Shown here one piece after another: positions 1-9,115 of a stretch of 64,000 nt of DNA. Within the stretch, counting starts at the first letter, position 1; each line of letters opens with the position of its first letter. A program made the translations under genes and the position numbers. The notes under the pieces are model-generated. The model saw nothing but the letters and a program-made list of their open reading frames with translations. It did not search any database and was not told the origin of the DNA. The stretch spans positions 25,670 through 89,669 of the forward strand of contig CAJTTT010000010.1 of NCBI GenBank assembly GCA_910579285.1, read 5' to 3'. Source of the DNA: an uncultured Lachnospiraceae bacterium. GTDB lineage: Bacteria; Bacillota; Clostridia; Lachnospirales; Lachnospiraceae.

Positions 1-48
1 GTCACCGTTATGTATTGATGTACTATTACTGCTTGAGAATAATGTATT

Positions 49-1148
49 TTATTTTCTTAGCAACTTTCTGTATTGTGTTTCAATATAATCATAATATTCA
101 TTCAAAGAGTCATATGTCTTGTCATTTGTTTTTTTAAAATTAATTAATGCTTCTACTATATTTTCCACACCCTTTAAATTAATATTATATTTTTCAAGTC
201 TTTTGGGAAAAATCAACTGTAATCCAAGACACTTTGCTTCCCACAAGACCATCCCTTGGCCTTCAAATTTAGATTCAAGACAAAATACATCCATTTGCTT
301 TATTATTGGAAACGGATTTTTCTGATTTCCCAGAAAAAATATGATATCAGACAATTTATGCTTAGTTACCCATTTTTTATACTTTTTCAAATCTGGGCCG
401 TCACCTATAATGTAACAACATATATCTTTTCTTTTTTTACAAACAGTATCAATATCTTGAAGCAAGAAATCATATCCCTTTTGAGTGCAAACTCTTCCGA
501 CACATACCACATTACATTTATTAGAATCTACAATTAATTCTGTATACTCTTGACTTTTCTCCAAAATTTGCTCTGTATTTATAATATTAGGAATTACCGT
601 TATTTTTGCAGATGTATTTCCACTATACTTCCTAAATGGTTCTACTACGCCGTCAGATACCGCCACAAACTCATCATAAAATTGAAATTTGGATTTAAAA
701 AAAAAGGTATATCATTTTAAACCAATTGAAGCTTTAATAAAATACGATATTTTTTTTTATATTGCAATTCCTTTTCTATATCACTATGTATCCATAGAAT
801 TTTTTTGGCTTGTTTTATTCTGGCTGCACAATATGCACATTCCTGGCGATAACTGTCATAATCAAATACATAATCATATGATTCTTTTATATTCCTATAA
901 AAATTCATGTGCATTATCCATGTAAAAGGAATAAAACGAAACCAATATGGGAATGGCTTCAAAAAATAAATATGAATATTTTCTTTTAATTTAGCAATTT
1001 CATAAAAAATATCTCTCGAAAATAAATATACGTCTACCTGATAGCTATCCAATATATGACTTGATAAAAGATTTATTAAAGAACGCTGTATTCCTCCAAC
1101 TTTTAAATCTGCTTGAAATATTGCTATTTTTTTCATTTCACAAACCAT
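49..1148 (-). pseudogene. Broken GT4-family glycosyltransferase (exopolysaccharide)
   Basis: Two adjacent reading-frame pieces make one group-1 (GT4) glycosyltransferase. The upstream piece (1148-717) has the N-terminal Rossmann start with the motif KVGGIQRSLINLL. The downstream piece (about 710-49) has the C-terminal nucleotide-sugar domain, with VGRVCTQKGYDFLL, IGDGPD and FEGQGMVLWEAKCLG. Such enzymes add a sugar from an NDP-sugar to a lipid-linked exopolysaccharide repeat unit at the inner membrane face. The pieces lie in different frames and no single one-base shift joins them: the first frame stops before the last stop of the second frame, so at least two frame changes (or a shift plus a substitution) are needed. 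Runs of nine A and nine T lie at the junction. The gene follows the TagA-like gene directly. It is strongly AT-rich. Decay is likelier than error, but sequencing error in the homopolymers is possible. Confidence 0.75.
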
Positions 1149-1154
1149 ATTAGA

Positions 1155-1868
1155 TTATTTGATATATTTAAAAAACCGAAATGATACAATAATCCTTTTT
1201 GCCCTTTCAACCTTTATCTCTTGAAAAAACCGATAGACACCTTCAAATCCTATATTACTTATCCACTTAGGCGCCCTTCTTATATTTTCCGCGACAAAAT
1301 CAACCGTTCCTCCACTGCCAATTGCATATTTTACATCACATTCGTTTAAAAAGCGTTGATTGTCCTCCATAAAATATTCTTGCTTTTTTGCCCCAAATCC
1401 CACGAATAAAATATCAGGTCTAAATTTTTTAATATGTTCCTGACAGCTTTTTGTAAAACTATTTGAGAAAGGATAGTTCTCAAAGTCTGGTGAAAAACCG
1501 TCTACTTGAATAGCATATTTTTTCTTCACATTGGCAATTGCTTTTTTTACTGAATCTTCTTTTCCTCCCAGAAAAAAGATCTTCATATTATTTTTTTGGG
1601 CATAATCACAAAAATCATACACAATGTCGCTACCTGAAAGCTTAATAACATTTCTGAAATTTGGGTTTACTATTTTGGCAACTTTTAGAGGAACTTCTCC
1701 GTCCATTGTTGCATAATTTTTGTTAATAAATTTCATCAGTCGCGGATTTTCGTTTGCATAAACAATTATCTGCGCATTTACCGTAATAATACACTTTGTT
1801 CTATTGCCTGCTTTTTCAAACAATTCTTTCCTATTAATTATATTAAAATCAATGTTGCAGAATCTCAT
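1155..1868 (-). CDS. WecG/TagA/CpsF family glycosyltransferase
   Basis: 237-residue GT26-family transferase, the usual length. These enzymes transfer N-acetylmannosaminyl or related groups to an undecaprenyl-linked sugar at the cytoplasmic membrane face. Family landmarks are all visible: TVNAQIIVYANENPRL (residues 29-44), the loop with the catalytic-type Asp in ATMDGE (Asp56), VGFGAKKQEYF, and near the C-terminus GSGGTVDFVAENIRRAPKW. The C-terminus ends in a basic stretch expected to touch the membrane. It lies in the distal part of the exopolysaccharide operon, seven bases upstream of the broken GT4 gene. Base composition is AT-rich like that neighbour and unlike the cps genes further upstream, which fits the usual exchange of the variable glycosyltransferase segment. 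The sugar donor cannot be told from sequence. Confidence 0.88.
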   Translation of the reverse strand: MRFCNIDFNIINRKELFEKAGNRTKCIITVNAQIIVYANENPRLMKFINKNYATMDGEVPLKVAKIVNPNFRNVIKLSGSDIVYDFCDYAQKNNMKIFFLGGKEDSVKKAIANVKKKYAIQVDGFSPDFENYPFSNSFTKSCQEHIKKFRPDILFVGFGAKKQEYFMEDNQRFLNECDVKYAIGSGGTVDFVAENIRRAPKWISNIGFEGVYRFFQEIKVERAKRIIVSFRFFKYIK

Positions 1869-2009
1869 TGCAATAATACTTCCCTCTTTACTATTACATC
1901 ATCTTTGCGCTTCCATCCCACAAAAAAACCGCTGCAAACCATGACTATGACAACGCCATACTTTACACCGGATTTTTTCCATTTTCTATGTGACTTTCCT
2001 CAGTTCCCA

Positions 2010-3602
2010 CTAAACTACTGCTTCTACAATCACCTTTCCGCCTACCAGAATCTCATTCACACCCGTTTGCTTCTTTCTGTTAAAGTTAAAGCTGAGCAGA
2101 TATCCCTTATCCAGATGGTAGTAATCCAGATATTCGCCGAGCTGTTTTTCTCCGCGCCTGTTGTACTCATCCCCGTGCCAGATTTTCAGCTCCACTACAT
2201 ACTGCTCTCCCAGATAATCCACGATCACGTCGGTTCTCGAAGCGTCCCTGGTTTGCGCTTCCAAATAATAGTTGCCCGTGCCATTGATGATCGGCTTTAA
2301 ATATAGCAGGAAAAATTTTCGACCGTAAGCTTCCACAAACTTCTCATCGTTATCCCCGTAAATGTCCGTGAAGTATTCAACGAATTTTTCAAGCACCAAA
2401 TCCATATTAAGGCCGGTTTCGCTCACGAACTGAGGTCTATTTTTCTCACCATATCGAAACACATTGCTGTTAACGGATTCTTCCGCAACAAACATATTGA
2501 GCATTCTCATCTCAAAAATACGATTCGAAACGACTACTTGACTGCCCCGGTCTTTTAAGAAACCAAACATCACTCCCATACTGATCGATTTTGTGTCCGG
2601 GCTGAATGGTATTCGTTTCCCCTGATAGATAATATCTTCCAGCATTTCGCGCATGTCTGGGTAAGCGTTGAGCTGCTTGGCCATACTGTCAAACAAAGGC
2701 ATTCTGATCTTCATAATGCGATTTACCGCTTCCGTTATTCCTACTTTTGTCCACCAACAATGTCCGCCGGAATATTCTTTTGTCTGCAGCGTCTCATCTA
2801 TCATCTTGCAGACCAAAGACACCAGATAGGGATAGCCGGATGTATACTGATAAATATCCTCCGCAACCGCCGGTATGTCCATGCCGGTCTGATGATCCGC
2901 CTCATATTCCCGCAACATTTCCGCGATTTGTTCCGCCGAAAAATCCATATCCACGTCAAAGCTTGCCGCAATATTCCAGGGACTATTGTACTGATGCTCT
3001 TCACCAAGGCGTATCTTCAACTTTAGATTTTTTATATCATATACGCCGGTAAGAATGACTGCGCGGAAGAGCGGCATATCCTGTCTGTGTAAATAATAAC
3101 CCCGCAGCTGCGCCAGAAAATCAATGAATACCTGATTGTTTGATGCGCTGTCTATCTCGTCGATCATAAGCACGATCGGTTTTGACGCAGTTTCACATAG
3201 CCGGCTCAGTCCTTCAAAAAAGTCATTTAAAGAAAGCCCGCTTTTTTCCTTCATGGCAAGCATTTGTTCAACTGCCGCAGTGTTCATTCCCTCCAGCAGT
3301 GCCTTCCTTCTGGAAAGAAATTTCCCCATTTGTCCGATAAATGCTGATGCAAAGGTCTGCTCATCCTTAAAATCGGCCGTGCTGAGCATCTGAAAATCCA
3401 GGGAAAAAACATGGTACTCCTCCCCAAGATAAGACTCCAACGCATAAAGCGTCGTAGTTTTACCATACTGTCTTCCCCTGTTGATGACAAAATACTTCCC
3501 TCTATCCACATAAAGCCGTTTGATCTCTTCAAGCCTTTCGTCCAACCGCACCATATAATGCTCTTCCGGCCTGCAGATTCCTTCTGTATTAAAATACCGC
3601 AT
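2010..3602 (-). CDS. AAA-ATPase-like protein with C-terminal PD-(D/E)XK nuclease domain
   Basis: 530-residue protein of the AAA-ATPase_like plus PDDEXK_9 family that is abundant in gut bacteria. Walker A is RGRQYGKTTT (residues 42-51) and Walker B is PIVLMIDEID (about 142-151). The middle carries helical segments typical of STAND/AAA proteins. The C-terminal domain has a nuclease-like core: an Asp in TDVIVDYLGEQY followed by VVELKIWHG, the E-x-K half of the PD-(D/E)XK motif. Start is the ATG preceded by GGAGG with five bases spacing. It is flanked by 140 bases downstream and 178 bases upstream, unlike the tightly packed exopolysaccharide genes on either side, so it looks like an insertion into that operon. 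The role is unknown; mobile, defence-like or nutrient-related roles have been guessed for the family. Confidence 0.85.
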   Translation of the reverse strand: MRYFNTEGICRPEEHYMVRLDERLEEIKRLYVDRGKYFVINRGRQYGKTTTLYALESYLGEEYHVFSLDFQMLSTADFKDEQTFASAFIGQMGKFLSRRKALLEGMNTAAVEQMLAMKEKSGLSLNDFFEGLSRLCETASKPIVLMIDEIDSASNNQVFIDFLAQLRGYYLHRQDMPLFRAVILTGVYDIKNLKLKIRLGEEHQYNSPWNIAASFDVDMDFSAEQIAEMLREYEADHQTGMDIPAVAEDIYQYTSGYPYLVSLVCKMIDETLQTKEYSGGHCWWTKVGITEAVNRIMKIRMPLFDSMAKQLNAYPDMREMLEDIIYQGKRIPFSPDTKSISMGVMFGFLKDRGSQVVVSNRIFEMRMLNMFVAEESVNSNVFRYGEKNRPQFVSETGLNMDLVLEKFVEYFTDIYGDNDEKFVEAYGRKFFLLYLKPIINGTGNYYLEAQTRDASRTDVIVDYLGEQYVVELKIWHGDEYNRRGEKQLGEYLDYYHLDKGYLLSFNFNRKKQTGVNEILVGGKVIVEAVV

Positions 3603-3780
3603 AATCCCTCCATGTCTGAGTCCGTATCACGCAATGCCTGCACTTCTTTGCATCTAAATATATTCTATCATTACGCTTTCAGTCTGTAAAGAAAGGCCGC
3701 AGCATCATCCGATGTAAAGTATGAAGTTGTCAAAGTACCTTTTAAATGAAATTCCAGTGCCGAAAAAGCTTCGATAATCC

Positions 3781-5175
3781 TTAGGACATCCTCCGCTCCC
3801 CGGGTTCTACCTTCATCAGCCTCGCCGTCTCCTCGCTAAATCCCTGTGTGCTCCCCGGAATAAACAATATTTTCAGGGTCAGCATAATCAGCTTCAGGTC
3901 AAGAAACAGGCTTCGGTTTTCTATGTAAATCAGATCAAGCCGCAGCTTATCATATGCGCTGGTGTTATACTTTCCGTAAAGCTGCGCATATCCGGTAAGA
4001 CCGCTCTTTACCTGCATACGGTAGGCAAACTGGGGCAGTTCCTCCGTGTAATGCGCAACATTCTCCACGCGCTCCGGCCGTGGCCCCACCAGCGCCATAT
4101 CCCCTTTCAACACGTTGAAAAGCTGCGGAATTTCATCAATACGGAAACGTCTGATCACCGCGCCCACATGTGTGACACGGCTGTCATATTCGCTGCATAC
4201 AAGTGCGCCGTTCTTCTCGGCATCCATCACCATGCTGCGAAATTTAATAATGTGAAATTTTTTCCAGTTTTTTGTATACCGTTCCTGCCGGAAGAAAATA
4301 GTTCCTCCGTCCTCCAGCTTGATTGCAAGCATCGTTGCCAGCGAAAGCGGCAGGGTCACAATCAATCCAAGCAGGGAGAGTGTGATATCCATACTCCTCT
4401 TTAATACAGTCATCGACAAAGACTCTTCGTAGGCGTTATATTTCATAAGCGGGCTGTCGATAAAATGTCGGTTTTCAAAGCCGTAAGCCATGATATCCGT
4501 GATCGTCGGCGTCACATAGAAAACCTTTTTTTGATTCATGCAGTAATACATCAGTTTTTCCCGCAGGCTGTAATCCACCTGGTAGAGGATCACCGTCTCT
4601 GAAGCGTCAATCGCCGCTTTTATCTCCTCCATGCTTTTACTGGCAGAAATCTGTCTGTGTATGTTAAAGAGACTCCAGGGCTTGTTGTGTATTTTTGCCA
4701 GGAATGTCCCTACACTTTCATCTCCATAAACAATGGTCGTTTCCTGTGGCGTAATATGATTCATATAATAGCGTTTTGCCACCACTGCCCAGACGCAGGC
4801 TGCCAGAAGCTGCACCACTGTGGTCATAAGTCCCGGCAGAATCGAAACGTATCTTCTTGCGATAAAACAGCATTCCACATAGAAAATCAAATCTGTAATC
4901 CCGAAGGCCAGAAGCTGGGAAAATACAGTTTCGCCAACCGAATACTGCGCGGGTTTATCCGCCCGGTAAATTTTTACCAGTCTGGTATAGATAAAAAGAT
5001 AAAGCAGTAAGGAAACTGCTCCGCCCAATCCTCTGTGTGTGCGGAAAGCATAAAGGTTATAGTATGCGATCCAGACACAGGAAAAAAGCGCAAGCTGGAT
5101 TCCCATGATTGAGACGGAGGATCTTCTCGAAAAGCTGTCCTTTCTGATCCTGCTTTCCCTGTGTCGTTTGTCCAT
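3781..5175 (-). CDS. Exopolysaccharide priming sugar transferase (polyprenyl glycosylphosphotransferase)
   Basis: 464-residue integral membrane enzyme of the WcaJ/bacterial sugar transferase family. It moves a sugar-1-phosphate from a UDP-sugar onto undecaprenyl phosphate, the first step of repeat-unit assembly. About four N-terminal membrane segments (near residues 22-44, 52-70, 84-105, 112-133) precede a CoA-binding-like linker. The catalytic domain starts near KRSMDITLSLLGL with a re-entrant hydrophobic helix, followed by GTIFFRQERYT, FHIIKFRSM, RIDEIPQLFNVLKGDMALVGPRPE and SGLTGYAQL, all classical for this family. Start ATG has AAGGAAG upstream. It is in the exopolysaccharide operon, downstream of the secreted protein and upstream of the glycosyltransferases. 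Substrate (galactose, glucose or a bacillosamine-type sugar) is not decidable here. Confidence 0.93.
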   Translation of the reverse strand: MDKRHRESRIRKDSFSRRSSVSIMGIQLALFSCVWIAYYNLYAFRTHRGLGGAVSLLLYLFIYTRLVKIYRADKPAQYSVGETVFSQLLAFGITDLIFYVECCFIARRYVSILPGLMTTVVQLLAACVWAVVAKRYYMNHITPQETTIVYGDESVGTFLAKIHNKPWSLFNIHRQISASKSMEEIKAAIDASETVILYQVDYSLREKLMYYCMNQKKVFYVTPTITDIMAYGFENRHFIDSPLMKYNAYEESLSMTVLKRSMDITLSLLGLIVTLPLSLATMLAIKLEDGGTIFFRQERYTKNWKKFHIIKFRSMVMDAEKNGALVCSEYDSRVTHVGAVIRRFRIDEIPQLFNVLKGDMALVGPRPERVENVAHYTEELPQFAYRMQVKSGLTGYAQLYGKYNTSAYDKLRLDLIYIENRSLFLDLKLIMLTLKILFIPGSTQGFSEETARLMKVEPGERRMS

Positions 5176-5327
5176 GTCGCATCTTCCTTTTCGTCTTTTT
5201 GTAAACGGGTATTCAGAGTATGAAAACGTGGTGGAAGCAAGGCATCAACCCAGTCACGAAGCAATTTTGCATGAGTTGATGCCCATATGTAACTATAAAA
5301 ATACGGAATAACTGCAAAATGTTTTGC

Positions 5328-5954
5328 TTACGGAAGTGCAATGAATGCAATCGGTCCGTTTCCCCTGAGAAGCAGGATCACATGATCCGTTCTCGATTCA
5401 ACCACGTCCACTTCGAGCCATTGACCGTTTACATACTGCCTTGCCGCAATCCTTGTGCCGTTTGGAAGTCCTTTCACATAGAAATTCACGGTGGCCGCAT
5501 TAAAATTCGCAGCGGGGAATTTCACACCCACCACATTAAGCAGTCTTCCGCCAAGTACTGCAGCCAGACTCTGCGCACTGCCAGCAAGTGAGCTGCTTAC
5601 TCTGGACAGGGTTGTTGTCAGATTGCTGGGCACACCGTTAATCAGGATCCTGCCGCCCTGTCCCACGGGCATTGCATTCGGCACACCCGGCGCAGAACTG
5701 ACCGCGTTGTTGTAATACTCTCCGGCGTTTAATCCTCTCTGTGCCGCTGCCTGTGCGTCCGCTGCGTTTGCAAATCCTTCACCCGCATAAGACGGTTGCG
5801 TGCCGGAGGCTTCCACAGCTTCCGATGGCCCCTGGATAATAATCACTTTTGTTTCCTGTTTGACCACTACAGATGTGGAAGGTGACTCTGCGGCCGACAC
5901 CGTCATGGATGTAACCAGCAGAGAAGCTGTCAATAAAGCCATAAATCTTTTCAC
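5328..5954 (-). CDS. Secreted protein of unknown function in exopolysaccharide operon
   Basis: About 208 residues with an N-terminal signal peptide (basic KRF then MALLTASLLVTSMTVSA, likely cleavage after SAA). I chose the GTG at 5954: AGGAGG lies nine bases before it, while the ATG three codons upstream directly abuts the AGGAGG and is too close. The mature part is rich in Ala, Gly, Ser, Asn and Val with no cysteines. The last part (PNGTRIAARQYVNGQWLEVDVVES) resembles a small beta domain. It lies between the sortase-like lipoprotein and the priming transferase, so a cell-surface role linked to polysaccharide export or attachment is a reasonable inference. No family was recognised with certainty. 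Confidence 0.7.
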   Translation of the reverse strand: MKRFMALLTASLLVTSMTVSAAESPSTSVVVKQETKVIIIQGPSEAVEASGTQPSYAGEGFANAADAQAAAQRGLNAGEYYNNAVSSAPGVPNAMPVGQGGRILINGVPSNLTTTLSRVSSSLAGSAQSLAAVLGGRLLNVVGVKFPAANFNAATVNFYVKGLPNGTRIAARQYVNGQWLEVDVVESRTDHVILLLRGNGPIAFIALP

Positions 5955-6070
5955 GAGAACCATCCTCCTTTCTTTTTTGTTTTAGGAAATGACAGGAGTC
6001 ATTTCCCGATCTATATCAGCATTCCAAAGATATGCGAAAAAATCCTCCGCAATCCGGGATGCAGATATCC

Positions 6071-6886
6071 CTACTCATCCAAAATGACGCGGTCAATTTT
6101 TCCAGCCTCGTCATGGATCAGCGCTCCGGCCACCACATACTGTGTGCCGTCTTCCCTGGTGTTTCCGTCAAGGGTCACCAGAAAATGGTACGGTGTCAGC
6201 CCTTCCCAGCCTTCGCGGAAATTTCGGTTCATGCTTCTTCCCATACAGACATCTTTAAGATACGCTTCGCAGCCTGCATATGTTGTATAATCATATCTGC
6301 GCAGGATATCGCTGCTTTCGTCATAGTATGCCGCAAAGATTTCGTAGGTCAGCACATTGTCCGGCAGATAGAGATAAAACGTTTCATGCGTCTCAAAGAA
6401 ATCCGCCTCCTCAAAACGGTGAAGCTCCTTAAAAGGAGAATCTTCCTCCAGATCATTCCCGTGTATCACCGTATTGAAATCACACATGTTCATTAGGTTG
6501 GGCATCTCCGTGTACACCGCTCCTGTGCCGCTTACATCTCCCCAAATGTCATGTGTTATGTAATATTCATCCGAAACAGGGCTTTGCAGGACGGGAAGAT
6601 CGATTCCTGTACCGGGAATATACAGCCATGCAAATATATCTGGATTTTGTTCCTGCAGCATGGCAAAATCAATCTGGCCATCTGCAGCAGATTCGCTGAG
6701 ATTACCCGTCTTCTCCGCAGGTTGTCCGGGTTTTTGGGACTCAGTCTCCATTGCTTTTGTTGATTCCTGTACGCTGGCTGCTTCCTGCACCGATTTCTGC
6801 TCACCGCTGTCTGCCGTGCCACAGGACGCCGCACAGACTGCAAGCGACAGCACGCCAAAATAAAAGACAGTTTTTCGCTTATTCAC
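6071..6886 (-). CDS. Sortase-B-like lipoprotein lacking the catalytic triad
   Basis: 271 residues. The N-terminus is a lipoprotein signal (MNKRKTVFYF, then AVCAASCG, lipid-attached Cys22), followed by a Ser/Glu/Lys-rich linker to about residue 70. Residues 74-260 follow the class B sortase fold: NPDIFAWLYIPGTGIDLPV, YYITHDIWGDVSGTGAVY, NTVIHGNDLEEDSPFKEL and a C-terminal TPYHFLVTLDGN. Active sortases carry GHN, TLxTC and a later Arg; aligned here, the His is Asn144, the Cys is Asn242 and the Arg is Gln249. So it should not be a transpeptidase. Start is GTG three bases after the stop of the LCP gene, which suggests translational coupling. Its place in the cps operon suggests a binding or scaffold role at the membrane; that is inference. 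Confidence 0.82.
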   Translation of the reverse strand: MNKRKTVFYFGVLSLAVCAASCGTADSGEQKSVQEAASVQESTKAMETESQKPGQPAEKTGNLSESAADGQIDFAMLQEQNPDIFAWLYIPGTGIDLPVLQSPVSDEYYITHDIWGDVSGTGAVYTEMPNLMNMCDFNTVIHGNDLEEDSPFKELHRFEEADFFETHETFYLYLPDNVLTYEIFAAYYDESSDILRRYDYTTYAGCEAYLKDVCMGRSMNRNFREGWEGLTPYHFLVTLDGNTREDGTQYVVAGALIHDEAGKIDRVILDE

Positions 6887-6889
6887 TTC

Positions 6890-7960
6890 TTAATTCCTCT
6901 CTGAGACAGGATCATAAAAAATCTCCAGTATCATCTCATACAACGCCGTCTCGTCTATGTAATACTCTTCGAACTGTTCTCCCATCACTGTCTCACCCTC
7001 CAGTACATAGAAGCTGCTTGATCCGCCCCTGTAATCGAGGGCCTGGGAGGCCAGGTATACCGCTTTGTCTATGGTGACATCCGTGACCATTGCCGGCGAA
7101 GCGGCCCGGTACAGCTGTGCTATATTGAAGATGTCCTCATTGGCGCTGCTTTTCGCCTTTTCGACAAATCCTTCCAGATACTGCATCTGCCGCTCCAGTC
7201 TTCTGTCTGCGGATGCAAAGGCGTCCGTGTCGCGCCAGCGCACATAGGTGAGTGCATTCTCCCCTTCCAGATGTACCTGCTTTCCTTCCTTCAGAAGTGG
7301 CGATACGGAAGTCATATCCTCCAAAACTGTGACGTCCACTCCGCCCACCGCATCGTTTAAGGGCGCGGCCGCGCTATAATTGACCGCCGCGTATCCGTGT
7401 ATGGGCAATCCATAAAACAGGCGGCTGACTGCTTCCTTCTGATAGACGCAGCTTTCTTCCATCCCGTTTCCGAAACCATGCTGGACACATATCTGAGCGG
7501 TGATGGTATTGATATAGGCGCCGGTGTCGTTGTACATGTCGATCTGTGTCATCGTATTGCGGTTAATGCCGATAAGATTCATCTCTTTTTTGCGCGGATT
7601 CAGTACAAGCAAAAACAGGGCATCTGCTTGTCCGCCATCCGTTCCTTCCGGCATTTCCTGTACGGTCTCCTCCTGCTTATCAATCCCCATAAAGAGGAAT
7701 GTCAGAATATCTTCGTTATAAACATAAATCTGATTGTTATATTTGACCCAGCCATCCTGCCAGACTTTTTTCTCTGCTTCCGTCGGCTGCTGAGCTGACA
7801 CAGCCGCCGAAAGACGTGGAGGCATGTCCGCCGATTGCTGTAGTCTGACTTTCCCTACGGCTCCCGCACCGAGAACACACGCACAGGCTGTAATCGGTAC
7901 GGCTGCCAAAATTCCTGCACACCAAAGAGCTGCTCTCAGGCCTTTTCTTTTCTTACGGAT
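6890..7960 (-). CDS. LytR-CpsA-Psr (LCP) family wall-polymer ligase
   Basis: About 356 residues. LCP enzymes move undecaprenyl-linked glycopolymers such as capsule or teichoic acid onto peptidoglycan outside the membrane. A basic N-terminus (RKKRKGLR) and one membrane helix lead into the LCP domain: FLFMGIDK, QADALFLLVLNP, IGINRNTMTQI, NDAVGGVDVTVLED and LTYVRWRDTDAFASADRRLERQ, with the Arg/Asp residues that bind the pyrophosphate. Start is uncertain. The first standard start codon, TTG at 7909, lies inside the membrane helix and would remove the basic anchor. The frame stays open to 7987, and an ATC at 7960 lies seven bases after AAGGA and gives a normal N-terminus, so I used it. It is tightly packed between cpsD-like and sortase-like genes. 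Confidence 0.88.
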   Translation of the reverse strand: MRKKRKGLRAALWCAGILAAVPITACACVLGAGAVGKVRLQQSADMPPRLSAAVSAQQPTEAEKKVWQDGWVKYNNQIYVYNEDILTFLFMGIDKQEETVQEMPEGTDGGQADALFLLVLNPRKKEMNLIGINRNTMTQIDMYNDTGAYINTITAQICVQHGFGNGMEESCVYQKEAVSRLFYGLPIHGYAAVNYSAAAPLNDAVGGVDVTVLEDMTSVSPLLKEGKQVHLEGENALTYVRWRDTDAFASADRRLERQMQYLEGFVEKAKSSANEDIFNIAQLYRAASPAMVTDVTIDKAVYLASQALDYRGGSSSFYVLEGETVMGEQFEEYYIDETALYEMILEIFYDPVSERN

Positions 7961-7987
7961 CTTTTTTTCCTTATGACGGGAAATTTC

Positions 7988-9115
7988 TCAGCTTGCGGCG
8001 TTCTTTTTGGCTTCGGCACTTTTTGTTTTTTCGGCATTTTTCTTTCCTTTGCGCGCCGTCTGTGCCAACTCCGGCCAGAGATACTTCTCGTCTAAAAACT
8101 GTATATCCGATTTCTTTTTTCTGGAAATTTTTTCTCTGTTTTTAAAAAGCGCCTCTGATTCTTTCTTTATCGACTGGCCACATGCTTCTATTCGCTGAAG
8201 TCTGTGTTTTTCCAGCTCTGGAAAGACTTTCTTTGGTTCCGGGCTTTCTGGCAGGATTTCCCGCGCCTTATCTGTCTCCCGGGCGCTCTGTCTGCTTTCT
8301 GCCGTTGCTGTCTGCTGCCCATAAGCGTTTTCTTCACCGTATCTTCCGTAATACTGCCCGTAGTATTTCCCATAATACTTGCCGTAGTATCTGCCATAGT
8401 GCCCGTAAATACTTCCGGCGCTCATGTCTACTTTATTCAGTATCGCGCCGAGAACTCTGCATCCCGTTTTCTCGAGCTGCTCTTTAACCTTTCTCGCAAA
8501 CCGCCTGCTGATGCCATTATTCTGAATCACCAGCATGGCGCCGTCACATTCTCTCGCCACTACCGCGGCATCAATGACACTCCCAAGCGGCGGCGTATCC
8601 ACGATTATGTAATCAAACTGTCTGCGCAGGTTTAAAAGCATTTCCTTGAATTTTTCTCCACCCAGAAGTTCACTTGGATTGGGCGGCACAGGTCCGGCAA
8701 AAATCATGTGCAGATTTTGGATGTTGGTCATATGTACGACCGATTCCAGTGTTTCCTGACCTGCCAGCACATGGATCAGTCCATGATGCACCGCTCCGGT
8801 TTTATATCTTCCAACCAGTACGGACTTGCGCAGATCGGCATCCACCAGAACCACTTGCTTTCCAGCCTCTGCAAATGCCTGGGCAAGTTCTACCGCCACG
8901 GAGGTTTTGCCTTCATTGGGTGTGCAGCTTGTTATGACAATTGTCCGAATATCCGAACCACATAGCTCTATGTTTGTGCGAAGTGTTTTATAAGCTTCTC
9001 TTGTTCTGTAATCGTCCTGCGTCTCAAAGCGGAGCGTAATTTCCCGCGCCACGGTAAACGTTTTCGCATCAGGCTCCCCGGAAACGCCGCGATCTATACT
9101 CCTACCCTTTTCCAT
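7988..9115 (-). CDS. CpsD/CapB-type tyrosine-protein kinase
   Basis: About 375-residue bacterial tyrosine kinase that, with the CpsC-like partner, controls polysaccharide polymerisation and export. Walker A is SCTPNEGKTS (residues 63-72), Walker A' VVLVDADLRK (88-97), Walker B DYIIVDTPP (168-176). Residues 236-264 form a striking tyrosine cluster made of repeated YYGK/YYGQ/YYGR units, the autophosphorylation tail. Unusually, about 110 more residues of charged Lys/Glu-rich sequence follow it, whereas most CpsD proteins end at the cluster. I chose ATG at 9115, with AAGG upstream, over an ATG seven codons earlier. The start overlaps the end of the cpsC-like gene by 14 bases. Confidence 0.93.
   Translation of the reverse strand: MEKGRSIDRGVSGEPDAKTFTVAREITLRFETQDDYRTREAYKTLRTNIELCGSDIRTIVITSCTPNEGKTSVAVELAQAFAEAGKQVVLVDADLRKSVLVGRYKTGAVHHGLIHVLAGQETLESVVHMTNIQNLHMIFAGPVPPNPSELLGGEKFKEMLLNLRRQFDYIIVDTPPLGSVIDAAVVARECDGAMLVIQNNGISRRFARKVKEQLEKTGCRVLGAILNKVDMSAGSIYGHYGRYYGKYYGKYYGQYYGRYGEENAYGQQTATAESRQSARETDKAREILPESPEPKKVFPELEKHRLQRIEACGQSIKKESEALFKNREKISRKKKSDIQFLDEKYLWPELAQTARKGKKNAEKTKSAEAKKNAAS

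Noticed and set aside
8324..8410. CRISPR-like short repeats in the kinase gene.
   Set aside because: The repeats are in-frame 12-base units encoding YYGx, with no spacers and no cas genes.
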